DNA of 64,000 nucleotides from JBMDXB01 sp048594975 (GTDB taxonomy: Bacteria > Acidobacteriota > Vicinamibacteria > Vicinamibacterales > 2-12-FULL-66-21), in assembly GCA_048594975.1 (NCBI GenBank), contig JBMDXQ010000101.1, positions 124,001-188,000 on the forward strand. The letters are read 5' to 3'. This document shows positions 17,421-26,091 of the stretch, in pieces. Under the pieces are notes generated by a model, which saw only the letters and a program-made list of their open reading frames with translations, ran no database searches and was not told the DNA's origin. Position 1 is the first letter of the stretch; every line of letters starts with the position of its first letter. A program made the translations under genes and the position numbers.

Positions 17421-18437
17421 TTGCCGCCGACCGCGACCGCGTTGAAAAAGCTCATCATCCAGATCCCGTGCCTCAACGAGGCGGCGACGCTCGGGGCGAC
17501 GCTCGCGGACTTGCCGAGGAGCGTCCCGGGGATCGACGTCATCGAGGTGCTGGTCGTCGACGACGGGTCGAGGGACGGCACGTCGGAGGTCGCCCGGCGG
17601 CTGGGCGTCGACCACCTCATCCGGCTGACGCGCAACAAGGGACTGGCGGCGGCGTTCATGGCGGGGATCGACGCCAGCATCAAGCAGGGCGCCGACTTCA
17701 TCGTCAACACCGACGCCGACAACCAGTACGCCGGCCACGACATTCCCCGGCTGCTCGGGCCGCTGCTGCGCGGCGAGGCGGACATCGTCATCGGCGACCG
17801 CAATCTCGCCGAGCTGCAGCACATGACGTGGCCGAAGCGGCAGCTGCAGCGGCTGGGCAGCTGGGTGGTGCGGCAGGTCTCGAACACCAGCGTCCCGGAC
17901 ACGACCAGCGGGTTCCGCGCCTACACGCGCGAGGCGGCGCTGCGCATGACCATCGTGTCGGAGTTCTCCTACACGCTCGAGTCGATCATCCAGGCGGGCA
18001 AGAAGCGCATGGCGATCGCGCACGTGCCGGTCGCCACCAACGCCCGCACGCGCGAGTCGCGCCTGTTCGACAGCCTGTTGTCCTACGTGAAGCGCTCGGC
18101 GGCGACCATCGTACGCATCTACACGATGTACGAGCCGCTCAAGGTGTTCACCTACCTGGGCATCACCATCTTCGGGGCGGGCTTCCTGCTCGGGCTGCGG
18201 CTGGTCTACTACTACTTCCAGAACGAGGTCTGGAAGCACAGCACCTCTGCGATTGCCGCCGCCGTGCTGATGATCGTCGGCTTCCAGGTGCTGGTGATCG
18301 GACTGCTGGCCGACGTCATCTCGGGCAACCGCAAGCTCCTCGAGGACGTCGTCTACCGCATCCGCACGCTGGAGTCGCCGGAGCGCCGCGAGGTGGAACG
18401 CCCACGCGTGACGCAGGCCGCCGGCGGAGAGCGCTGA
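17421..18437 (+). CDS. Membrane-anchored glycosyltransferase family 2
   Basis: A GT2 enzyme of 338 residues from the TTG at 17421, or 331 from the TTG at 17442 (MKKLIIQIPCLNE), which fits the family better. The catalytic domain has PCLNEAATL, VVDDGSRDGT, DADNQY as the DxD site and DTTSGFRAYTREA. Two C-terminal membrane helices (about 250-270 and 285-305) follow, as in polyprenyl-phosphate sugar transferases such as GtrB or DPM-type enzymes. The start directly abuts the previous stop. Likely product: an undecaprenyl-phosphate-linked sugar for a GT-C enzyme in the region. Confidence 0.83.
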   Translation: MPPTATALKKLIIQIPCLNEAATLGATLADLPRSVPGIDVIEVLVVDDGSRDGTSEVARRLGVDHLIRLTRNKGLAAAFMAGIDASIKQGADFIVNTDADNQYAGHDIPRLLGPLLRGEADIVIGDRNLAELQHMTWPKRQLQRLGSWVVRQVSNTSVPDTTSGFRAYTREAALRMTIVSEFSYTLESIIQAGKKRMAIAHVPVATNARTRESRLFDSLLSYVKRSAATIVRIYTMYEPLKVFTYLGITIFGAGFLLGLRLVYYYFQNEVWKHSTSAIAAAVLMIVGFQVLVIGLLADVISGNRKLLEDVVYRIRTLESPERREVERPRVTQAAGGER

Positions 18438-19298
18438 GTGGCCGACCCGTCGTCGGTTTCCGTCGTCATCCCCGCCTACAACGAAGAGGACGTGATCGGC
18501 GAGGTGGTCGCGAAGCTGGTGGCCGCCGGACCCTGGCACGAGATCGTCGTGGTCGACGACGGCTCGAGCGATGCGACGGCGGCGCGCGCGGCGGCCGCCG
18601 GCGCCAGCGTCGTCCGCCATCCCTACAACAAGGGGAACGGCGCGGCGGTCAAGAGCGGCATCCGCAGGGCCACCGGCGAGTACGTGCTGATCATCGACGG
18701 CGACGGCCAGCACCAGGCGGCCGACGCACGCCGGCTGGTCGGGCGCCTGGGCGACTACGAGTTGGTGATCGGCGCGCGGCCGACCGCCACCCAGGCCACG
18801 CAGGCGCGGCGGTTCGGCAACGCCGCGCTGAACCGGCTGGCGAGCTACCTCACCGGCCGCGAGATCCCGGACCTGACCTCGGGATTCCGTGCCGCCCGCC
18901 GCGAGCAGCTGCGGGAGTTCCTCCACCTTCTCCCCAACGGCTTCTCCACGCCGACGACGACGACCCTGGCGTTCATCAAGGCGGGCTACAGCGTCGCCTT
19001 CGAGCCGACCGACGCGCGCCCGCGCGTCGGGACGTCGAAGATCCGGCTGGCGCGCGACGGCGCGCGGTTCCTGGTGATCATCCTCAAGATCGTCACCCTC
19101 TTCAGCCCGCTTCGCGTGTTCGTGCCGATCAGCCTCGTATCGTTCGTCGTCGGCGCAATCTACGCGCTCTGGACGATTGCCACACAGCGTCACGTCACGA
19201 ACACGTCAGTGCTGTTGATCACTCTCGCCGTCGTGATCTTTCTGGTCGGGTTAGTCTCGGAGCAGATCTCGGCGCTGCGATTCGAAGGACGCCAGTGA
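18438..19298 (+). CDS. Membrane-anchored glycosyltransferase family 2
   Basis: A second GT2 enzyme, 286 residues, GTG start immediately after the previous TGA. Motifs: VVIPAYNEEDVIGEV, VVDDGSSDAT, DGDGQHQ as metal site, and DLTSGFRAARRE. Two membrane helices occupy about 223-245 and 255-280. The pair 17421 and 18438 are not close copies, suggesting different donor sugars or linkages. Its last 48 bases overlap the 3' end of the convergent deacetylase gene on the minus strand. Confidence 0.84.
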   Translation: MADPSSVSVVIPAYNEEDVIGEVVAKLVAAGPWHEIVVVDDGSSDATAARAAAAGASVVRHPYNKGNGAAVKSGIRRATGEYVLIIDGDGQHQAADARRLVGRLGDYELVIGARPTATQATQARRFGNAALNRLASYLTGREIPDLTSGFRAARREQLREFLHLLPNGFSTPTTTTLAFIKAGYSVAFEPTDARPRVGTSKIRLARDGARFLVIILKIVTLFSPLRVFVPISLVSFVVGAIYALWTIATQRHVTNTSVLLITLAVVIFLVGLVSEQISALRFEGRQ

Positions 19299-20207
19299 GA
19301 CGGCCTCGGCAGCCTCACGCGCGGTGACGACCCGGCCGCTGAAATGCGTGAGGATCCTGTCGACTGCGTCGAGCATCCATTGACCGGTATGCCGGTGGAA
19401 GACCGACTGCCGCCACCCGCCTTGGGCCGCCGCGGGCATCGGCGCGACCTCCCATGGATGAAAGTAGAAACCCGTGTCGCCCGTCCGGATGCGGTAGCGA
19501 AGTGTGGTGAAGGTCCAGTGGAAGCCGAAAACGCGGGTGAAAATGCCGGATCCCGCGGAGAGTCTGATCACTGGAAACGAGGGCAGCGGCAGCTCCAGAA
19601 GACGTGCCGTGCCGGGCTTCGCAACGTCGTCATAACTCGGGTGATAGGGATGGTGCGGGGCGCGCGCCCAGCCGCGGTACTTCCCACCGATTGGTCGCGA
19701 CACGCAGACAGTCGTGTCGTACAGGAACCCGCGCATTTCCAGCACGTGCGTCGCCCAGGGCTCGTAGACGAGGTTCGGGGCCCGATATCCTACGGGCCAC
19801 TGCCCGGTGACCTCCATGAGAAGCTGGACCGCCCGATCCAGCTGGGCGGCAAATTCTTCGGGGCCGAGGACGGTCATGTCCACATGGTGCAGTCCGTGGC
19901 ATCCGATCTCGTGCCCCTCACTGGCGATCTCACGCACCAGGTCCGGATACCACTCTGCGACTTCGCCCAGCACAAAGAACGTGCAGTGAATCCGGTGTCG
20001 GCGGAAGAGCGAGAGCAGGGCTCTCGTAGGAGGAATCAGGTCGCCGGCGGGCCGGTCGGTGCCGTACAGAGTACGGAACAGCGCCTTCGTGTCGGGAACG
20101 GACCGCGTTTGTACGCCCTCGGTCCAGCGCCGCGAGTGGAACCACTCATCGAGATCGACCGAGACGACGAGATTGTGAGCATCGGACACGGGCTGGGGCT
20201 GCGTCAC
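19251..20207 (-). CDS. Polysaccharide deacetylase (NodB-type, exopolysaccharide-associated)
   Basis: A 318-residue CE4-like protein that would remove N- or O-acetyl groups from a glycan. The N-terminus has SVDLDEWF (first Asp), then CTFFVLGEVAEWYPDLV, HEIGCHGLHHVD (metal His motif), GYRAPN and, near the end, GFYFHPWEV (late His). This layout resembles deacetylases of exopolysaccharide loci carrying a DUF3473-like tail. It is coupled by ATGA to the upstream methyltransferase and overlaps the 3' end of the plus-strand GT2 by 48 bases. Its GC content is visibly lower than its neighbours. Confidence 0.83.
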   Translation of the reverse strand: MTQPQPVSDAHNLVVSVDLDEWFHSRRWTEGVQTRSVPDTKALFRTLYGTDRPAGDLIPPTRALLSLFRRHRIHCTFFVLGEVAEWYPDLVREIASEGHEIGCHGLHHVDMTVLGPEEFAAQLDRAVQLLMEVTGQWPVGYRAPNLVYEPWATHVLEMRGFLYDTTVCVSRPIGGKYRGWARAPHHPYHPSYDDVAKPGTARLLELPLPSFPVIRLSAGSGIFTRVFGFHWTFTTLRYRIRTGDTGFYFHPWEVAPMPAAAQGGWRQSVFHRHTGQWMLDAVDRILTHFSGRVVTAREAAEAVSLASFESQRRDLLRD

Positions 20208-20887
20208 GAGCGGCGAAAAGCCATGACCGTGAAAGAGTGGCCGGCGATACGGGCCGTTTCGGCAAAACCGGCGGACCGCATGATAGCCGCCACCGAATCA
20301 GGCGAATGGTAGTGCAGGTAGAAGTGCTTGAGGCGTGCCAGCGTGTACCTCAGCCATCGCCGCCACCAGGGACCACGCGTGTCGCAGATGATCACCAGCT
20401 CACGGGTCGCAGCGGCGGCCTTCGTGAGAATCGGCGAAAGATCGCTGTAGTACTCGATCACGCCGATCATCATCGAGACAGCCGCCGCCGGGATCGGCTG
20501 AGTGACGACATCATGGACCTCGAAACGGACGCGATCGGTGAGTCCGGCGCGCTCGCTCTCTCGCCGCGCGATCGAGACCATCTCGGGTGACACATCGAGG
20601 CCGGTGACCGTTGCCCCGAGCCGCGCCGCGAGCAGTGACACCTCACCCGAACCGCTGCCGAGATCGAGGACGGATTTCCCTGCGACGCCATGTTTCCCGA
20701 GCAGGTCAGCCACGATCGCGGTGCGAGTTTCGAATGTCTTCCGGCGAAAGAGGCGGTTGATCGCGCGGTGGAGACGGTCGCGGCCCGTCCCTTCGAACGC
20801 GCGGTGATAGTCCTCGGCAAAGCTGCCGAAGTAGCGACGCGAAACCTCGACCTCTCTCTCAACAGACACACGTGGAGACACGGTCAA
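20204..20887 (-). CDS. Class I SAM-dependent methyltransferase
   Basis: A 227-residue methyltransferase with VLDLGSGSGEVSLLAARLG (SAM motif I), the acidic motif TGLDVSPEM and a C-terminal segment with two aromatic-rich helices (WWRRWLRYTLARLKHFYLHYH). The target is unknown; its coupling to the deacetylase (ATGA overlap) suggests a glycan or lipid carrier. Base composition is lower in GC (roughly 60 percent by eye) than the flanking 70 percent or more, which may mark separate acquisition of this two-gene unit. Confidence 0.8.
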   Translation of the reverse strand: MTVSPRVSVEREVEVSRRYFGSFAEDYHRAFEGTGRDRLHRAINRLFRRKTFETRTAIVADLLGKHGVAGKSVLDLGSGSGEVSLLAARLGATVTGLDVSPEMVSIARRESERAGLTDRVRFEVHDVVTQPIPAAAVSMMIGVIEYYSDLSPILTKAAAATRELVIICDTRGPWWRRWLRYTLARLKHFYLHYHSPDSVAAIMRSAGFAETARIAGHSFTVMAFRRS

Positions 20888-20920
20888 TCACGATAACGCA
20901 CGCGCGAAGCAAAGCCAACA

Positions 20921-20955
20921 AACCACGGTCATCCGCACGAAGACGCAGAGCGCAG
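20921..20955. repeat. Degenerate heptad stretch in divergent region
   Basis: The 203-base region 20888-21090 between divergent genes has no gene. Within it AACCACG, GTCATCC, GCACGAA, GACGCAG, AGCGCAG can be read as 7-base units, resembling the other heptad elements of the window but more degenerate. A TGG TAGGCT extended -10-like box at 20977-20985 follows, about 110 bases before the plus-strand gene. Confidence 0.35.
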
Positions 20956-21090
20956 CCGTCTGGTGCCCACGAGTTGTGGTAGGCTGGCGCTGACCGAGCA
21001 TAAGCGGCTTGGATTTCACAGGCGGGTGGACGCATGAAGCACAGATTTCGCCTGCCGCTGCCAATTCCAACGACATAGCTGCCATCTTCG

Positions 21091-22323
21091 GTGTCCAGAT
21101 GGAGGTCGGTTCACGGCCGCTACCTGATCCTTCTCGTATGCGCGGGCTTGGTACTGCGGCTCGCATTTGCGCTGCTGTACTGGGTCGATAAGCCGCTCAC
21201 GCACGACGAGCGAGAGTACCTGGCGCTGGCCCGCAGCGTCGCCGCGGGGCGCGGCTTCACCTATGAACCCGCGGAGCCGGCGGGCACTTCCCAGCAGTTC
21301 GGCCGCGCTCCCGGCTATCCCCTCTTCCTTGCCATCCTCGGCGTGCCCGACTCGGACGTGCGCACGCCTACCCGCGTGAAGGTGGCGCAGTCCCTGCTGG
21401 GCGCCGCGGTCGTGTGGCTGGTCGCGCTCATCGCCTGGCGCACGCGGGGCAGCCGGGCCGCCGTCGCTGCGGCGGCGATCGCGGCCGTGTATCCGCCACT
21501 GGTCTGGATGTGTGCCTACGCCCTCAGCGAGACGCTGTTCAGCCTCGTGGCGCTCGCCGCCGTCGCCGTGCTCGACGCGGCGATGCTACGCGCCCGTCTC
21601 CATCGCGCGGGCGCGGCGGGCGTCATCGGCGCCGGTCTGCTCGCGGGAGGCGCGACGCTCGTGCGCCCGGTGATGCTCTTCTTCCTGCCGCTCGCGCTGC
21701 TCTGGATCCTGCGCCGCCGGGCGGCGCTCGCGGTGGCCTTCCTCGCCGCGGCGCTCGCTGTGATCCTCCCGTGGACGGCGCGCAATTACCGGGTGTACGA
21801 CCGGTTCGTCCTGGTGGCCTCGGAAGGGGGCGTGACGTTCTGGACGGGCAACCACCCGCTGGCGCGAGGCGACGGCGATCTCGCCGCCAACCCGGAGGTG
21901 AAGGAGGCGGAACTGGAATTCCGCCGCCGTCACACCGGCCTCACCGCCGAGCAACTCGAACCGCTGTACTACCGCGACGCGCTCCGCCGGATTGCCGATC
22001 GGCCGGGGTGGTGGCTGACGCTGCTGGCGCGCAAGGCGTTCTACACCGTCGTGCCCGCGGGCCCGTCGTATACGCTACACTCCTGGAGGTACCTCGTGGC
22101 CGCTGTCGGGTCATACGTCCTGCTTCTGCCGTTCGCGGTCGCGGGTGTGCGGCACGTGTGGCGGAGCGAGACGCGGCCGACGGCGCTGCTGCTCGCTGCC
22201 GCCGCGGTCCTGCTTGCCGGCCTGGTGTTCTTTCCCCAGGAACGGTTCCGCATTCCCGTGCTCGACCCGACGCTGATCGTGTGCGCCGCCGCATGGGGCG
22301 CCGCACGCCTCGAACGCGCATGA
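21091..22323 (+). CDS. GT39/PMT-like membrane glycosyltransferase
   Basis: A 410-residue polytopic protein resembling ArnT/PMT_2 enzymes, which transfer a sugar from a polyprenyl-phosphate donor on the periplasmic side. The first extracytoplasmic loop has PLTHDEREYLALARSVAAGRGF with the acidic residues expected at the GT-C active site, and FGRAPGYPLFLAIL follows. About ten membrane helices are visible. The GTG start has no strong ribosome binding site. It overlaps the next gene, a polyprenyl-phosphate sugar synthase, as ATGA; donor synthase and user are therefore adjacent. Confidence 0.75.
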   Translation: MSRWRSVHGRYLILLVCAGLVLRLAFALLYWVDKPLTHDEREYLALARSVAAGRGFTYEPAEPAGTSQQFGRAPGYPLFLAILGVPDSDVRTPTRVKVAQSLLGAAVVWLVALIAWRTRGSRAAVAAAAIAAVYPPLVWMCAYALSETLFSLVALAAVAVLDAAMLRARLHRAGAAGVIGAGLLAGGATLVRPVMLFFLPLALLWILRRRAALAVAFLAAALAVILPWTARNYRVYDRFVLVASEGGVTFWTGNHPLARGDGDLAANPEVKEAELEFRRRHTGLTAEQLEPLYYRDALRRIADRPGWWLTLLARKAFYTVVPAGPSYTLHSWRYLVAAVGSYVLLLPFAVAGVRHVWRSETRPTALLLAAAAVLLAGLVFFPQERFRIPVLDPTLIVCAAAWGAARLERA

Positions 22324-23030
22324 ACGTCCTCGTCGTTGTGCCGACCTACAACGAGCGCGACAACCTGCCGGTGCTGGTTCGCGCCGTGCTCGCACACGAC
22401 GGCTTCCGGATGCTGATCGTGGACGACGCCTCGCCAGACGGCACCGGCGCGCTGGCCGACACGCTGGCGGCCCAGCATCCCGGGCGCATCGATGTCGTCC
22501 ACCGATCGGGCCCGCGCGGGCTCGGGCGCTCCTACGTGGACGGCCTGCAGCGCGCCATCGCGATGCAGGACGTGGATCTCGTCTTCCAGATGGACGCCGA
22601 TCTTTCGCACAACCCCGAGCACATGCCCGCGATGGCGGACGCGGCAGCGGATCACGACCTCGTCATCGGGTCGCGCTATGTGCACGGCATCAGCGTCGTG
22701 AACTGGCCGCTGCGCCGGATCTTTCTCAGCACGTTCGCCAATCAGTACATCCGCACGATTACCGGGCTGGGTACGAAAGACTGCACGAGCGGCTTCCGGT
22801 GCTGGCGCCGGGAGGCGCTGGCGCGGCTGCCGATCGGGCGCCTCGTGTCGGACGGCTACGCGTTCCTGGTCGAGATGCTGTTCGAGGCTCACCGACGCGG
22901 CTATCGCATTGCCGAAGTGCCGATCATCTTCATCGAGCGGCGGCAGGGGCAGTCGAAGGTGCTCAGCGCCGGCTTCATGGAATCGCTCGTCATGCCGTGG
23001 CGGCTGACGCTGCGCCGGCGCCGGCCCTGA
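22320..23030 (+). CDS. Polyprenol-phosphate mannosyltransferase-like GT2 (DPM1 type)
   Basis: A 236-residue soluble GT2 closely resembling dolichol/polyprenol monophosphomannose synthase: VVPTYNERDNLPVLV, IVDDASPDGTG, FQMDADLSHNPEHMP, VNWPLRRIFLSTFAN, DCTSGFRCWRREAL and IIFIERRQGQSKV are in order. It lacks the C-terminal GtrA-like helices of longer forms. It probably makes polyprenyl-phosphate-mannose (or a related sugar) for the GT-C proteins nearby. ATGA overlap with the upstream membrane gene. Confidence 0.87.
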   Translation: MNVLVVVPTYNERDNLPVLVRAVLAHDGFRMLIVDDASPDGTGALADTLAAQHPGRIDVVHRSGPRGLGRSYVDGLQRAIAMQDVDLVFQMDADLSHNPEHMPAMADAAADHDLVIGSRYVHGISVVNWPLRRIFLSTFANQYIRTITGLGTKDCTSGFRCWRREALARLPIGRLVSDGYAFLVEMLFEAHRRGYRIAEVPIIFIERRQGQSKVLSAGFMESLVMPWRLTLRRRRP

Positions 23031-23033
23031 GCC

Positions 23034-24260
23034 ATGGCTGAAGTCGTCGTCATGGTGACGACCTCCTACCCCCGGTTTCCGGGGGACAGCGTCGGTACCT
23101 TCCTCGAGCCGATTGCCAAGGCGGTCGCCGCGCGAGGCCACCAGGTCCACGTGGTCGCCCCGTGGCACCCCCGCGTCCATCGGGCCGATTGCGAGGACGG
23201 CGTGCGGTTTCACTTCTACCGCTATGCCCCGCTGCGATCGCTCTACGTCTTCGGCTACGCCGCCGCGATGCGCGACGACGTCGCGCTGCGCTTCGCCGCC
23301 TGGGTCGCCGCGCCGCTGGCGCTCGCGGCTGGATGGCGAGCGGCCCGGCGGGTCGCGCGGCGCGAGCGCGCCACCATCATGCACGCGCACTGGGTCATCC
23401 CCGGCGGCGTGACCGCAGCGCTCGCCGCACCCCGGCTTCCGCTCGTGGTCAGCCTGCACGGATCCGACGTCTACGTGGCGGAGACCGTGGGGCCGGCACG
23501 GTTCGCGGCTCGGCAGGCCTTCCGCCGCGCCGGGTTCGTCACCGCGTGCAGCGACGACCTCGCGCGCCGAGGCGTGGCGCTCGGCGCGGATCCGGCGCGC
23601 CTCGAGACCGTGCCGTACGGGGTGGACGTCGATCGGTTTCATCCGGATCCATCCTCGCGCGCCGAGTTGCGGGAGCGGCTCGGCGCGGCCGGCCGCCCGG
23701 TCGTCTTCGCTGCCGGACGGCTGGTGAAGAAGAAGGGCTTCGAGTACCTCATCGACGCGATGCGCGACGTGCCGTCGGCCGTGCTCGGCGTCGCCGGCGA
23801 GGGCAGCCTCGAGCACGAGCTCCGCGCGCGCGCGGCGACGGCGGGTGTCGCGCCGCGCGTGCGCTTCCTCGGAAACCTCCCGCAGGACCGCGTCGCCGCC
23901 TACCTCGGCGCCGCCGACATCGTGGTTGCGCCTTCGGTGCGCGACGAGGGGGGGAACGTCGACGGGCTGCCCAACGTCGTGCTGGAAGCGCTTGCCTCCG
24001 GCACGCCGCTCGTGACCACCGGCGCGGGCGGGATCGGCGCCGTCGCGCGGCCCGACCAGACCGCCTACGTCGTCCCCGAGCGCGATCCGGCGGCCCTCGC
24101 CGCCGCGATCGAGCGTGCGCTGGCCGACCCCGCCGGGGCGCGGCGGCTCGCGGAGGCGGCGCGCGCGCTGGTGCGCGAAGCGTTCGGATGGGAACGCGTG
24201 GCGCGCCGCTTCGAGCACGCCTACGGGTGCGCCCTTGCCTTCACGTCCGCCCGACGCTAG
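23034..24260 (+). CDS. Glycosyltransferase family 4 protein
   Basis: A 408-residue GT-B transferase. The N-terminus has TTSYPRFPGDSVGTFLEPIAKAV; the donor domain has FAAGRLVKKKGFEYLIDAM, GVAGEGSLEHELR, VRFLGNLPQDRVAAYLGAADIVVAPS and GLPNVVLEALASGTPLVTT with the conserved acidic pair. The HAHWVIPGG and SLHGSDVY segments match exopolysaccharide GT4 enzymes. It starts three bases after the previous gene. Sugar and acceptor are unknown. Confidence 0.87.
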   Translation: MAEVVVMVTTSYPRFPGDSVGTFLEPIAKAVAARGHQVHVVAPWHPRVHRADCEDGVRFHFYRYAPLRSLYVFGYAAAMRDDVALRFAAWVAAPLALAAGWRAARRVARRERATIMHAHWVIPGGVTAALAAPRLPLVVSLHGSDVYVAETVGPARFAARQAFRRAGFVTACSDDLARRGVALGADPARLETVPYGVDVDRFHPDPSSRAELRERLGAAGRPVVFAAGRLVKKKGFEYLIDAMRDVPSAVLGVAGEGSLEHELRARAATAGVAPRVRFLGNLPQDRVAAYLGAADIVVAPSVRDEGGNVDGLPNVVLEALASGTPLVTTGAGGIGAVARPDQTAYVVPERDPAALAAAIERALADPAGARRLAEAARALVREAFGWERVARRFEHAYGCALAFTSARR

Positions 24261-24277
24261 CATTTAGCGTCCACTTC

Positions 24278-25066
24278 ATGCCGCAGTCCACGGACCGGAG
24301 GCCGGGGCTCAGCGTGTTCTTTCCCGCCTACAACGACAGCGGGACGATCGCGAGTCTGGTCATCACTGCCCTGCAGAGCGCGCGTCGGCTGACGCCCGAC
24401 CTCGAGGTCATCATCGTGAACGACGGCAGCGCCGACGCGACGGCGGCGATCGCCGACGAGCTCGCGCGCACCTATCCCGAGGTGCGGGTCGTGCATCACG
24501 AGCGCAACCGCGGCTACGGCGGCGCGCTGCGCAGCGGCTTCGCGGCGGCGACGCGAGAGTTCGTCTTCTACACCGACGGCGACGCGCAGTACGACCCGGC
24601 GGAGATGGCGCTGCTCTGGCGGCGGCTCGACGACCGCGTCGATCTCGTGAACGGCTACAAGATCAGCCGCTCCGATCCGCTGCACCGCATCGTCATCGGC
24701 CGCCTCTATCACCACTCCGTGAAGCTGCTCTTCGGCCTGAAGGTGCGCGACGTCGACTGCGACTTCCGCCTGATGCGGCGCTCGATCTTCGAATGCGTCC
24801 GCCTGGAGAGGGACAGCGGCGTCATCTGCCTGGAGATGATGAAAAAGATCCAGGACGCCGGCTTCCGCATCGCCGAGGTGCCGGTGCACCACTATCACCG
24901 CGCGCACGGGCGGTCGCAGTTCTTCAACTTCCCCCGCCTGGCGAAGACCGCCGCCGACGTCGCCCGGCTCTGGGTGTCCCTCGTCGTCCGCCGCGAGCAC
25001 CTGCGCCAGCGCCCGGCGACCGCGGCGACGGGCGCCGCGTCGTCGCGCGCCCGAGATCGCGCATGA
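24278..25066 (+). CDS. Glycosyltransferase family 2 protein
   Basis: A 262-residue GT2 with FFPAYNDSGTIASLV, IIVNDGSADAT, FYTDGDAQYDPAEMA as metal site, and DVDCDFRLMRRSIFE. The family of short GT2 proteins with YDPAEM and VPVHHYHRAHGRSQFF is often annotated as polyprenyl-phosphate sugar synthase, and no membrane helices are visible. Start ATG 24278 lies 15 bases after a TAGCAT -10-like box at 24258-24263. The gene overlaps the next as ATGA. Confidence 0.83.
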   Translation: MPQSTDRRPGLSVFFPAYNDSGTIASLVITALQSARRLTPDLEVIIVNDGSADATAAIADELARTYPEVRVVHHERNRGYGGALRSGFAAATREFVFYTDGDAQYDPAEMALLWRRLDDRVDLVNGYKISRSDPLHRIVIGRLYHHSVKLLFGLKVRDVDCDFRLMRRSIFECVRLERDSGVICLEMMKKIQDAGFRIAEVPVHHYHRAHGRSQFFNFPRLAKTAADVARLWVSLVVRREHLRQRPATAATGAASSRARDRA

Positions 25067-26091
25067 CCGCCGCCGCGCGCGGCGACTACCGCGGTTTCTA
25101 CGACGGCCGGCGCGTCATGATCACCGGCGGCCTGGGGTTCATCGGCAGCAATCTGGCCCGCCGCCTCGTCGATCTCGGCGCACGGGTACTGATCGTCGAC
25201 TCGCTGCTCCCCGACTACGGCGGCAACTTGTTCAACATCGACGGCGTCGCCGATCGCCTCGCGCTGAACATCGCGGACATCCGGATGGACAGCACGATGA
25301 ACGTGCTGGTCCGCGACCTCGACATCATCTTCAACCTCGCCGGTCAGGTCAGCCACATCGACAGCATGGTCGACCCGCACACCGACCTCGAGATCAACTG
25401 CCGTGCGCAGCTGACCATGCTCGAGTCGTGCCGGCGGCACAACCGTGCCGTCCGCGTGGTCTACGCCGGCACCCGCCAGGTGTACGGACGGCCGGAGCGT
25501 CTGCCGGTGGACGAGCGTCACCTCGTGCACCCGGCGGACATCAACGGCATCAACAAGGCGGCCGGCGAGTACTACCACCTGCTCTACAACAACGTCTTCG
25601 GCGTGCGCGCCTCGTCGCTGCGCCTCACCAACGTCTACGGCCCGCGGCAGCTGATCAAGCACAACCGCCAGGGCTTCATCGGGTGGTTCATCCGCCTCGC
25701 CATCGAGGACGGCGAGATCCAGATCTACGGCGACGGCTCCCAGATGCGCGACTTCGTCTACGTGGACGATGCCGCCGACGCGTTCCTGCGCGCCGGCGCC
25801 CTCGACGGCTGCGACGGCGAGGTCTTCAACGTCGGCGGGGACGAGCCGGTCAGCCACCGCGATCTCGCCGCGCTGCTCATCGAGATCGCCGGCTCCGGCC
25901 GCGTCCGCTGCGTCGCGTGGCCGCCGGAGAAGCAGCGCATCGACATCGGCAGCTTCTATTCCGACTCGTCGAAGTTCCGGCGTGCGACCGGCTGGGCGCC
26001 GGCGGTGAGCCTGCGCGAGGGGCTGCGGCGCACCGTCGACTACTATCGCGCGCACTACGACCGCTACGTCGAGCGCGAGGCCCCGGCGTGA
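25063..26091 (+). CDS. NAD-dependent epimerase/dehydratase (extended SDR) with altered catalytic motif
   Basis: A 342-residue extended SDR acting on nucleotide sugars. The dinucleotide loop is GGLGFIG (22-28), followed by NLAGQVSHIDSMVDP, YAGTRQVYG, LRLTNVYGPRQL and IYGDGSQMRDFVYVDD. Where family members normally have YxxxK, this protein reads NGINK at 161-165: the Lys is present but the Tyr is Asn. I recall a subgroup of SDRs with NGINK in this place, so it may be a real subfamily and not a broken gene. It shares ATGA with the previous gene and GTGA with the aminotransferase that follows. Confidence 0.83.
   Translation: MTAAARGDYRGFYDGRRVMITGGLGFIGSNLARRLVDLGARVLIVDSLLPDYGGNLFNIDGVADRLALNIADIRMDSTMNVLVRDLDIIFNLAGQVSHIDSMVDPHTDLEINCRAQLTMLESCRRHNRAVRVVYAGTRQVYGRPERLPVDERHLVHPADINGINKAAGEYYHLLYNNVFGVRASSLRLTNVYGPRQLIKHNRQGFIGWFIRLAIEDGEIQIYGDGSQMRDFVYVDDAADAFLRAGALDGCDGEVFNVGGDEPVSHRDLAALLIEIAGSGRVRCVAWPPEKQRIDIGSFYSDSSKFRRATGWAPAVSLREGLRRTVDYYRAHYDRYVEREAPA

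Noticed and set aside
16302..19193. Very long open frame on the minus strand (963 codons) opposite the glycosyltransferase genes
   Set aside because: It is the antisense of three recognisable genes, its product is rich in Arg, Asp, His and Val without motifs, and high GC alone keeps such frames open.
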